Shown here in pieces: positions 17,655 to 24,519 of a stretch of DNA of 31,652 nt; position 1 is the first letter of the stretch; every line of letters begins with the position of its first letter. The notes beneath the pieces were generated by a model that was not told the origin of the DNA, made no database searches, and was given only the letters and a program-made list of their open reading frames with translations. The position numbers and the translations under genes were made by a program. Source of the DNA: Christensenellaceae bacterium (lineage in GTDB: Bacteria; Bacillota; Clostridia; Christensenellales; Aristaeellaceae); NCBI GenBank assembly GCA_017881705.1, contig JADGQP010000072.1, positions 1 to 31,652 of the forward strand, written 5' to 3'.

Positions 17655-17843
17655 GGCAATACGGCGAACGCCGTTGCTGCCGCGTCATGAGGCTGAACCG
17701 TAGTATCTATCGGCGCCGTCACCGGAGAGATGAGCAGGCCTTTCTCAGAATGCGGATCAAAGAGATTGCGGACGTATGCGTGTGTTATGGGTACAGGCGA
17801 ATCCATGTGCTGCTCAAGCACGAGGGTTCTGGGAGGCAGGTCA
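17651..17843 (+). mobile_element. IS3-family remnant: OrfB N-terminus joined to right end
   Basis: Starting at the very end of the LacZ pseudogene, a second frame reads GQYGERRCCRVMRLNRSIYR and ALRMRI-like FLRMRIKEIADVCVCYGYRR IHVLL, the N-terminal region of IS3 OrfB transposases. It lasts to about 17826 (KHEG). Then TTCTGGGAGGCAGGTCA follows directly and ends at 17843, which matches an IS3 right end of the TGACCTGCC type. So the whole catalytic core has been deleted internally, leaving head and tail. The element is dead. It marks the insertion that removed the 3' end of lacZ. Confidence 0.72.
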
Positions 17844-17851
17844 AAATCAAA

Positions 17852-17874
17852 ATCCCCACGCTTTGCGTGGGGAT
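17852..17874. other. Perfect 10-bp hairpin
   Basis: ATCCCCACGC and GCGTGGGGAT pair perfectly around TTT, 8 bases after the IS right end. There is no T-run, so it is a weak terminator candidate. It could be the foldback end of another small transposon. Only one copy is seen here. Confidence 0.5.
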
Positions 17875-18481
17875 AATTGTTAGAGTCACCAAACAACAAA
17901 GGAACTAAATCACATTAAGCAGTTTCAAAATAAGTAGAATTACAGCGACAACAATTATAAGATGAACCCAATTGCTGTCAATTCCTACACGATTATCCGT
18001 TTCAGAGTGCACCCACCGACGATTGTATCAACAATATAAGCATTTTCAAACGGAGCGTAAGAGAGTCCAACTTGTCAATGGTCACGTCAAGGATTTTGCG
18101 CACATTTGCAGGAACCCGGGCGCCAAGCAGTAACCGCCAGATGATATTCCAGATTCCCCGAGTTGATGCACGCCGCAAGCTGCCGGTCAGCCACCGCTGC
18201 TTGCGGCGGCTTGACCTTGAGAAGGGCGGTTCGGAAAAATTATTTTAATGGAGATACGCTTTGGGATGAAGCCCCGCAGCAGGTCGTTATGGAACTCGTT
18301 CACAGGACGTTCCCGTATGGAGTGGGGTGGGATTTGAACCCCATATTGAACCCCACGCTATGAAGATTAGGGCATATTTTCGAAAGCAAGTGTCCAACTT
18401 TTCCCGCAACGAATGTGGTATAAATCCTTTATCTATTGGACTTCTGGCTATTATTGCGTATTTAACCGAAAAAACCCAATA
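17875..18481. other. Gene-free scar region
   Basis: About 600 bases without a supportable gene. The longest frames (for example a 66-codon frame at 18163-18363 and a roughly 50-codon minus-strand frame around 18070-18240) lack ribosome binding sites and show no family I recognise. Base composition drops to AT-rich around 17890-18060 and 18360-18480 and is GC-rich in between, which suggests a patchwork of fragments. Bounded by an IS remnant on the left and a tRNA fragment on the right, it probably is what remains of an integrated element. Confidence 0.5.
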
Positions 18482-18518
18482 TTGACTACGAATCAAAAGG
18501 TCGCGGGTTCGAATCCCG
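18482..18518 (+). other. tRNA-Arg(ACG) internal fragment, probable attachment-site scar
   Basis: These 37 bases match the anticodon arm through T-arm of a tRNA-Arg: TTGA, loop CTACGAA with anticodon ACG, TCAA, variable loop, then GCGGGTTCGAATCCCG. The D-arm and acceptor 5' half are absent, and after CCCG (18518) the expected pairing partner is lost and no CCA end follows. It is therefore not a working tRNA. A block from anticodon loop to T-arm is the usual core used by tyrosine-integrase elements at tRNA genes, so this is probably one end of an element whose integrase has been deleted. Confidence 0.6.
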
Positions 18519-18635
18519 ATCCGCGGTATATTTTGCTTTATTCATACGAGGTAATGATCCTGAAATAACCGCTGTGTCCACTTATGTGTCCAAATGCTGC
18601 AAAACATTCTGTGCCCACTTTCCCCATCAGTGCAT

Positions 18636-18675
18636 AGCAAAAGCCGCAAGCCTTGATTTCATTGGCTTGCGGCTT
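18636..18675 (-). terminator. Rho-independent terminator of the tRNA-Ala gene
   Basis: AAGCCGCAAGCC (18641-18652) pairs perfectly with GGCTTGCGGCTT (18664-18675) around an 11-base loop. Read on the minus strand it is followed by TTTTGC. It lies directly after the 3' end of the tRNA gene. Confidence 0.75.
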
Positions 18676-18684
18676 CCTTGATGC

Positions 18685-18760
18685 TGGTGGAGCATAGGAG
18701 ACTCGAACTCCTGACCCCAACACTGCCAGTGTTGTGCGCTACCAACTGCGCTAATGCCCC
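18685..18760 (-). tRNA. tRNA-Ala (anticodon GGC)
   Basis: The minus strand reads GGGGCAT for the acceptor 5' strand, a D-arm with AGTTGGTAGCGC, anticodon stem CAACA/TGTTG enclosing the loop CTGGCAG, T-arm with GTTCGAGTC, and ATGCTCC-A-CCA. The acceptor contains the G3-U70 pair that specifies alanine. The CCA end is encoded. The length of 76 bases is normal. Confidence 0.95.
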
Positions 18761-18772
18761 GCAACAGATGAA

Positions 18773-18801
18773 AATATAGCATAGTTTTGGTGTTTTGTAA
18801 A
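18773..18801 (-). promoter_or_regulatory. Promoter of the tRNA-Ala gene
   Basis: On the minus strand TTTACA (complement of 18796-18801) is followed after exactly 17 bases by TATATT (complement of 18773-18778), with a TGn extension before the -10. Transcription would start a few bases before the tRNA 5' end at 18760. Confidence 0.75.
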
Positions 18802-18905
18802 GTGGTAAAATAGAAACTTTCATGCCCTCATGGGGTTTAGATGAAGGGGTGTCTTACCGTCGGCCACGGAATGTTCGTTGGGGGATGAGGCCGCTGTTTC
18901 CGCGC

Positions 18906-18934
18906 TTGCCTGTTTTAACCGGGGCATGTATAAT
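18906..18934 (+). promoter_or_regulatory. Promoter of the O-antigen-ligase-like gene
   Basis: TTGCCT (18906-18911), 17-base spacer, then a perfect TATAAT (18929-18934), about 40 bases before the ATG at 18974. It diverges from the tRNA-Ala promoter. Confidence 0.7.
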
Positions 18935-18973
18935 GAGGCGTCGGCGGATACGGTTTCATAGGAGGGCGTTTCC

Positions 18974-20254
18974 ATGAGGCGAACCGGAACGAACGGGCTG
19001 GCGCCGAACCTGATAAACGGCTCGATGCTGCTGTATATGGCCTGGCTTCTTTTACCCGCCGCGCAGGCGAGCCTGCACGCTGTAACGGGCGCATTGGCTG
19101 TATGTATCTTTGGCGTGGGCGCGCTGCTGAACGGCGACACTTTTTATAAACGCTGGTGGGATTGGGCCCTGCGCGCGCTGCTGGCCGTGTTGCTGCCGCT
19201 GGCGCTGTTCTACTTTCTGGATCGCGGGGCAGGCAACCTGCCCGGGTATCTGGCGGAACAGGGCATGTTCTGGTTCCCGCTGTTATGGTGCGCCTACGCG
19301 CGCTTTAGCGGCGATCCGCTGCTGTACCGCGCGGTGAAGCCGCTGTTTGTTGCGCTGATGGTTATCACTACGCTTACGACCCTGGGCTGGCTGGTTGAAG
19401 GGATGCTGCGCGATGGCAAGGTGTATGCCTACGCGCGCTCGCTGGGTTACGGCGCGTCAGGGCGGGAGGCCTACCTGCGGGAACTGATGCTGCGCAACAT
19501 CGGCGGGTACGATTTTATTTACGCAAGCGTTTTGCTGCTGCCGGTGACCTTTTATCTCGCCCTGACCCTTCGGGGCTATCGGCGCCTAGGCGCGGTATTA
19601 TTTTACGCGCTGCAGCTGGCGGTGATCGGGCTTTCGCAGTATACCTACGCCATCCTTTTCGCCCTGGCTATCACGGGGATGGAACTGCTTGCGCTGCTGT
19701 TTCGGGCGATCTTCCGTAAACTGCCGATGGGCGCGTCGCTTGCGTGCACGGTGCCCGTGCTGGCCGCGCTGTGGCTGCTTCGCGCGCCGCTTGTGCAATG
19801 GGCGGGCGGCGTGGCAGCTGGTTTCGGGTTTGAGAACGCCGCGTATAGCCTGGGGTTGCTCAATACGCTTTTTTCAGGCGGCATCGTGGATGCGGGCTCG
19901 CGGCTGGACGCGTATTCCACTGCGCTTCAGGGACTGGTCGCGTCGCCGGTGTTCGGTTCCATGTTCGGGAGCGTTAAAACGTTGGGGATGCACAGTGACC
20001 TGCTGGATCTGCTGTCCGGTATGGGGTTGATTGGCTCGGCGGCATTCGGGGCGGGCGCCTGGCTGATCGGCCGCGGCGCCAACAAAGGGATTACGCGCAG
20101 CCCCGCATTTGCGCATCTGGCGCTTCAGCGCGTTTTCCTGCTGGTATGCCTGACGCTGGGCACGGTATTTTATTCCAGAGAGATTCCGCTGGTTATTTGC
20201 CTGTCCACAGCGCTGATCCTGCAGGACGGAGATTCCAAGCAAGCCGTTTCATAA
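18974..20254 (+). CDS. Polytopic membrane protein, O-antigen ligase/polymerase-like
   Basis: A 426-residue integral membrane protein with about ten hydrophobic helices. A long soluble loop before the last helices carries GSRLDAYSTALQGLVASPVFG followed by GMHSDLLDLLSGMGLIGS. That is the pattern of Wzy/WaaL-type O-antigen polymerases and ligases, in which a loop of the form P-x-x-G ... H-S/N-D is close to the active site. By family it would join or transfer lipid-linked glycans at the outer face of the membrane. The start has AGGAGGG 8 bases upstream. It is a lone gene with its own promoter, not in a glycan cluster, so the polymer is unknown. The overall assignment is likely, the exact activity open. 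Confidence 0.7.
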   Translation: MRRTGTNGLAPNLINGSMLLYMAWLLLPAAQASLHAVTGALAVCIFGVGALLNGDTFYKRWWDWALRALLAVLLPLALFYFLDRGAGNLPGYLAEQGMFWFPLLWCAYARFSGDPLLYRAVKPLFVALMVITTLTTLGWLVEGMLRDGKVYAYARSLGYGASGREAYLRELMLRNIGGYDFIYASVLLLPVTFYLALTLRGYRRLGAVLFYALQLAVIGLSQYTYAILFALAITGMELLALLFRAIFRKLPMGASLACTVPVLAALWLLRAPLVQWAGGVAAGFGFENAAYSLGLLNTLFSGGIVDAGSRLDAYSTALQGLVASPVFGSMFGSVKTLGMHSDLLDLLSGMGLIGSAAFGAGAWLIGRGANKGITRSPAFAHLALQRVFLLVCLTLGTVFYSREIPLVICLSTALILQDGDSKQAVS

Positions 20255-20274
20255 TGTTTCTGCCCGCCATGGGC

Positions 20275-20303
20275 TTGTCATCCCGAAACAAATGATTTAT
20301 AAT
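20275..20303 (+). promoter_or_regulatory. Promoter of nrdR
   Basis: TTGTCA (20275-20280), 17-base spacer, perfect TATAAT (20298-20303). The start codon is at 20352. Confidence 0.75.
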
Positions 20304-20351
20304 GGTTAAAAATTGGTGAAAATCGTGTAAAGCCAGAAAGGCGGCCTTCCC

Positions 20352-20840
20352 ATGAGATGCCCGTATTGCGGTTATCTGGACTCGCGCGTCATCGACAGCC
20401 GACCCACGGAGGAAGGTTCCAGCATCCGCAGGCGCAGGGAGTGCATGCGCTGTGGGCGTCGCTTCACCACCTACGAAAAAATTGAAACCGCCGTGGTGAT
20501 GGTGATTAAGAAGGATATGCGCCGCGAACCCTTCAGCGCCGAGAAGATCAAGAAGGGACTCATCCACGCCTGCCAGAAGCGCCCGATCAGCATGAAGGAC
20601 ATCGACGCAATCGAGGAAAAAGTGGAAAAAGCCGTTTACAGCAGCGGGGAGGATGAGTTCAGCAGCCGCCGTATCGGAGAACTGGTGATGGAGGAGCTTA
20701 AAAGGCTCGACGAGGTGGCTTATGTGCGCTTCGCCAGCGTTTACCGCCAGTTTACGGATGTAAGCAGCTTTATGGACGAATTGAACAAACTGGTGACCGA
20801 AAACAAGCAGCGCGCGCAGGAAAACGCCGATAACGCGTAA
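20352..20840 (+). CDS. nrdR: Transcriptional repressor NrdR
   Basis: A 162-residue regulator that shuts off ribonucleotide reductase genes when dATP is high. The N-terminal zinc ribbon has MRCPYCG and ECMRCGRRFTTYE (Cys 3, 6, 31, 34), and residues about 49-139 are the ATP-cone (VMVIKKDMRREPFSAEKIKKG) that senses ATP/dATP. Length and layout are those of the family. It has its own promoter and is followed by a hairpin, so it is a single-gene unit. No ribonucleotide reductase gene is in the window. NrdR boxes were not recognised here. Confidence 0.98.
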   Translation: MRCPYCGYLDSRVIDSRPTEEGSSIRRRRECMRCGRRFTTYEKIETAVVMVIKKDMRREPFSAEKIKKGLIHACQKRPISMKDIDAIEEKVEKAVYSSGEDEFSSRRIGELVMEELKRLDEVAYVRFASVYRQFTDVSSFMDELNKLVTENKQRAQENADNA

Positions 20841-20885
20841 CGGCGCACGATCTGGGACGATGTATATATGGTTATGAATCGATCG

Positions 20886-20923
20886 GGCCCCGAAAAGCGA
20901 AACCTCGCGCGCTTTTCGGGGCC
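20886..20923 (+). terminator. Hairpin terminator after nrdR
   Basis: GGCCCCGAAAAGCG (20886-20899) pairs perfectly with CGCTTTTCGGGGCC (20910-20923). The stem is very stable, but only TGTTG follows, so termination may be partial. Confidence 0.6.
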
Positions 20924-20961
20924 TGTTGCCTAAACTGCCCGGAAGCAGGTTCCGCCCGCTT

Positions 20962-20990
20962 TTGTAATACGGGTCGGGATGTGCTATACT
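20962..20990 (+). promoter_or_regulatory. Promoter of the polA operon
   Basis: TTGTAA (20962-20967), 17-base spacer, TATACT (20985-20990) with a TGC extension. The start codon of polA is at 21029. Confidence 0.75.
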
Positions 20991-21028
20991 TCTTATAACC
21001 ATAAGCTCATTCGCAGGGGGGGATACCG

Positions 21029-23803
21029 ATGCCCGGGCAGCCCAAATCCGTACTGCTGGTGGATGGTCACAGCCTGATCCACCGCGCGTTCCACGCCTTG
21101 CCCGCGCTTAGCGCCGACGGCGTATTCACCAATGCCGTGCAGGGCTTCTTCCTCATGCTGTTCAAGGCGATCGCGGATTATCGGCCGGAGGCGCTTTGCG
21201 TGATGTTCGATATGCACGCGCCAACTTTCCGCCACGCGATGTACGCGCAGTACAAGGCCGGCCGCAAGCCCACGCCCGAGGAGCTCAAGCCGCAGTTTCC
21301 AATCATCCGGGAGATACTGGCCGCGATGGACATAACGCAATGCGAGCTGGAGGGCTACGAGGCGGACGATTTGCTGGGCACCGTCGCGCGCCTGGCCAAC
21401 GAGCGCGGCGTGCATGCCTATGTGCTCACCGGCGACCGCGACAGCCTGCAGCTGGTAAGCGAGCACACGCAGGTGATTCTTACTAAAACGGGAATATCGG
21501 AAAGCTTGCTGCTCTCGCCGGACACGGTAAAGGCGACGTACGGTTTCACGCCCGCGCAGGTGCCCGACATGAAGGGACTCATGGGCGACAGCAGCGACAA
21601 CATTCCCGGCGTGCCGGGCGTTGGCGAAAAAACCGCTGTGAAACTGATAGAGCAGTACGGGAATCTGGAAAACGTGCTGGCGCACGCGCAGGAAATTCCG
21701 GGTAAGCTGGGCGAGCGTATACGCGACAACGAGAAGCTGGCAGAACTCAGCAAAGACCTGGGAACCATCCGCCTTACCGTGCCGTTTTCGGTTGATTTTA
21801 CGCAATGCGGGCTCAACCATATGCCCGAGGCCGTGCCCGCTCTGCAAAAATACCAGATGTTCCGTCTTTCCAAGCAGTTGGCAACGCTGTTTTCCGCCGG
21901 TGCTAAAACTACGGCAAACCCCGCCGCCGCAGCGATGGCTGCGCCAAAGCCAAGTATGCCGAAGCCAACCGCGCCTGTCGCTGTCCCGCAAGTTACGCTA
22001 AGCCCCGCCGTGCCTACCACCGATGCGCAAATCATACCGGACCTTGCGGAACTCCGCCCTGAAACGCTCACAACCGAACAGGCGCTTACGGAGCTGGCTC
22101 AGCGGTTAGCAGCGGAAGAGAAGCCCTTGTCGATTCACATGGGAGAAAGCGCCGTGGGTCTGTGCGCGCGGGACGGCCGCTGCTGGGTTGCGCCGCTCAT
22201 GGTGGATATGATGACCCCGGGCTTGTATGAGGACCAGATTCTCACCGCGCTTTCGCCGCTATTTGTTAAAACGCCGCTGATCGTGCATGGGGCGAAAGCA
22301 CTGTTTCACAAGTTAAACGCGTTGAAATTGCCCATGCCCGCCGTGGAATGGGACACGATGATCGCCGCCTACCTGCTGGAGCCTACGCGCGGCCGCTTCG
22401 GGCTAAAAGATACGCTGGAATCGCGCATGGAAAACGACGAGCCCACCCTGCCGGACGATGCGGACGCGCCTAAAGCCAAAAAAACCGCCATTCCTTCCGA
22501 AGAACCCCGGCAGGCCGCGCTGGATGCCGTTGCCGTATACGCGCTGGCAGGCCGGCAAAAAACGGCGCTTACGGATAAGGGCATGCTTGCGCTGCTGACG
22601 GATATGGAAATGCCGCTGACACGCGTGCTTTTCGTGATGGAACGGGAAGGCTTCAGCGTGGATAAAAGCGCGCTTGCCGAACTGGGCGAGCAGTTCTCCG
22701 TGCGCATTGAACGTTGCCGCGCCGAGGTGATCGCGCAGACCGGCGGTGTGGATTTTAACCTGAACAGCCCCAAACAGCTGGGCGAGGTGCTTTTTAACCG
22801 GCTGGGGCTGGCTTCCCCCGGGCGCAAGGGCAAGGCGGGCGCGTGGTCCACATCCGCGGATGTGCTGGAGACGCTGGATCATCCCGCAATCGGGCCGCTT
22901 TTAACGTACCGCAAGCTCACCAAGCTGACCAACACCTATATCGAGGGGCTGAGCCGTCTGGTGGACGCGACCGGCCGCATCCATACCACGTTTGACCAAA
23001 CGGCGACCGTAACCGGTCGCATTTCCAGCGTGGAGCCCAACCTGCAAAACATACCCGTGCGCAGCGACGAGGGACGCGAGATTCGCCGCGCGTTTGTTGC
23101 CAAGGAAGGCTGTGTGCTGCTGGACGCGGACTATAGCCAGATCGAGCTAAGGGTGCTGGCGCACCTGAGCGGCGACCCCGCCATGCAGGACGCGTTTTTA
23201 AAGGGACAGGATATTCATACCCGTACGGCTTCGGAAGTGAACGGCGTACCGTTTGAAAGCGTTACGCCAGCCATGCGGCGCAGCGCCAAGGCGGTCAATT
23301 TCGGCATTGTGTACGGTATCAGCGGCTTTGGCCTGGCGCGCAACATCGGCGTGACCCGCAAGGAAGCGGATGCGTTTATCGCCACCTACTTCCAGCGTTA
23401 CCCGCTGGTGAAGGCCTTTATGGAGGAATGCGTGCGCCGCGGTTATGAGCTGGGCTTTGCCGAAACGCTGTTCCACCGCAGGCGCGAGCTGCGGGAGCTT
23501 CGAAGCCCCAACCGCAGCGTGCGCAGTTTCGGCGAACGCGCGGCCATGAACACCCCCGTGCAGGGTACGGCGGCGGATATCATTAAGCTGGCGATGGTGC
23601 GCGTGCAAAACGAGCTGGACGCGGACGGCTATCGGGCCAGGCTGATCCTGCAGGTGCATGACGAACTGGTAGTGGAATGCCCCGTAAACGAAGTGAAGGC
23701 GGTAAGCGCCCTGCTGTGCGAGGCAATGGAGCGGATTGTGACGCTTGCGGTGCCGCTGGTGGCGGAGGTCAGCAGCGGGCACAGCTGGTACGAGGCGAAG
23801 TAA
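21029..23803 (+). CDS. polA: DNA polymerase I
   Basis: A 924-residue repair and Okazaki-fragment polymerase. Residues 1 to about 265 form the 5'-3' flap nuclease with its metal ligands (YEADDLLGT, LTGDRDSLQL, MGDSSDNIPGVPG). An Ala/Pro-rich linker (about 290-335) leads to the 3'-5' exonuclease-like domain (about 345-510). There the DxE of motif I is replaced by HMGES and the Asp of YxxxD is replaced in YALAGRQ, so proofreading is almost certainly lost, as in several Gram-positive relatives. The polymerase domain has motif A DADYSQIELR (catalytic D701), motif B with K754 in RRSAKAVNFGIVYG and motif C QVHDELV (D878). The start has a GGGGGGGAT site. It heads an operon with coaE. Confidence 0.98.
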   Translation: MPGQPKSVLLVDGHSLIHRAFHALPALSADGVFTNAVQGFFLMLFKAIADYRPEALCVMFDMHAPTFRHAMYAQYKAGRKPTPEELKPQFPIIREILAAMDITQCELEGYEADDLLGTVARLANERGVHAYVLTGDRDSLQLVSEHTQVILTKTGISESLLLSPDTVKATYGFTPAQVPDMKGLMGDSSDNIPGVPGVGEKTAVKLIEQYGNLENVLAHAQEIPGKLGERIRDNEKLAELSKDLGTIRLTVPFSVDFTQCGLNHMPEAVPALQKYQMFRLSKQLATLFSAGAKTTANPAAAAMAAPKPSMPKPTAPVAVPQVTLSPAVPTTDAQIIPDLAELRPETLTTEQALTELAQRLAAEEKPLSIHMGESAVGLCARDGRCWVAPLMVDMMTPGLYEDQILTALSPLFVKTPLIVHGAKALFHKLNALKLPMPAVEWDTMIAAYLLEPTRGRFGLKDTLESRMENDEPTLPDDADAPKAKKTAIPSEEPRQAALDAVAVYALAGRQKTALTDKGMLALLTDMEMPLTRVLFVMEREGFSVDKSALAELGEQFSVRIERCRAEVIAQTGGVDFNLNSPKQLGEVLFNRLGLASPGRKGKAGAWSTSADVLETLDHPAIGPLLTYRKLTKLTNTYIEGLSRLVDATGRIHTTFDQTATVTGRISSVEPNLQNIPVRSDEGREIRRAFVAKEGCVLLDADYSQIELRVLAHLSGDPAMQDAFLKGQDIHTRTASEVNGVPFESVTPAMRRSAKAVNFGIVYGISGFGLARNIGVTRKEADAFIATYFQRYPLVKAFMEECVRRGYELGFAETLFHRRRELRELRSPNRSVRSFGERAAMNTPVQGTAADIIKLAMVRVQNELDADGYRARLILQVHDELVVECPVNEVKAVSALLCEAMERIVTLAVPLVAEVSSGHSWYEAK

Positions 23804-23872
23804 CGCTGCGCACAGCGGCGATTTGCCGCCGGGCGATGAAATAACGCCGCGCTTAGCGGCGAGGGAGAAGGA

Positions 23873-24508
23873 ATGCGCGCCATGCGGGTGATCGCGCTTA
23901 CCGGCGGCATCGGTTCAGGCAAGTCAACCGTGGCGGCGGCTTACCGCGCCATTGGCGTAAAGGTTGTGGACGCGGATGTAATCAGCCGCGCGTTGACCGC
24001 GCCGGGAGGCGAAGCCTTGCCGTTGATCCGCCAGACTTTCGGCGACGGCGTGTTTCACGCGGATGGCACGCTCGACCGCGCGGCGTTGGGCGGCCGTGTG
24101 TTTTCAGACCCAGCGGTGCGCAGCGCGCTCAACGCGCTGCTGCACCCCATGATTACCCAGCGCGTAGTGCGGGAACTGCAGGCGCTGGCTAACGCGGGGG
24201 AACCGGCGGCTCTGTTAGAAATTCCGCTGCTGTTTGAAACGGGCATGGACCATCTGGCCGACGCGGTGATCTGTGTTACCGCGCCGGAAGAAACACGCAT
24301 CCGCCGCATCCGGCGGCGGGACGGACTTACCCGCGAGGAGGCGCTGGCGCGCATCCGCAGCCAAAATCCCGCGCAGACCACGGTAAACCTTTCCGATTAC
24401 ACGCTTTCCACCGACGCACCTTACGCGCTTACCCGCGCACAGGCGCTGGCCCTGTGGAAGCGCGTGCTTGAGGACGGACCCAAGCGCGAAGCGCAACAAT
24501 CCTATTGA
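23873..24508 (+). CDS. coaE: Dephospho-CoA kinase
   Basis: A 211-residue cytoplasmic kinase for the last step of coenzyme A synthesis, phosphorylating the ribose 3'-OH of dephospho-CoA with ATP. The P-loop GGIGSGKST lies at residues 10-18, DADVISR follows, and the LEIPLLFETG and lid region RRIRRRDGLTREEALARI are typical of CoaE. AGGGAGAAGG precedes the ATG at 23873; a second Met three codons on (MRVIAL) is an alternative. It follows polA by 69 bases, the common order in Bacillota, and the next gene starts 11 bases after its stop. Confidence 0.97.
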   Translation: MRAMRVIALTGGIGSGKSTVAAAYRAIGVKVVDADVISRALTAPGGEALPLIRQTFGDGVFHADGTLDRAALGGRVFSDPAVRSALNALLHPMITQRVVRELQALANAGEPAALLEIPLLFETGMDHLADAVICVTAPEETRIRRIRRRDGLTREEALARIRSQNPAQTTVNLSDYTLSTDAPYALTRAQALALWKRVLEDGPKREAQQSY

Positions 24509-24519
24509 GGAGCGTACCT

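Noticed and set aside
17852..17874. The perfect hairpin as a CRISPR repeat or IS200/IS605 end
   Set aside because: Only one copy is present, with no tnpA/tnpB or cas gene beside it.
18310..18360. A second tRNA 3' end (GGGTTCAAATCCCAC on the minus strand)
   Set aside because: The T-stem would have two mispairs and no anticodon arm is found upstream, so it is not supported as a tRNA.
18287..18496. A 69-codon minus-strand frame over the tRNA fragment
   Set aside because: Its GSNPTP-like part is the usual product of translating tRNA-like T-arm sequence; it has no ribosome binding site and no domain.
18538..18723. A 61-codon minus-strand frame (ending GHISGHSGYFRIITSYE) as an integrase C-terminus
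   Set aside because: It begins inside the tRNA-Ala gene and runs through its terminator; the position next to a tRNA scar is suggestive, but no integrase motif can be recognised.
20993..21991. Long minus-strand open frame opposite polA, and similar long frames opposite other genes
   Set aside because: They are antisense shadows of GC-rich coding sequence, rich in Arg/His/Gly, without ribosome binding sites or families.
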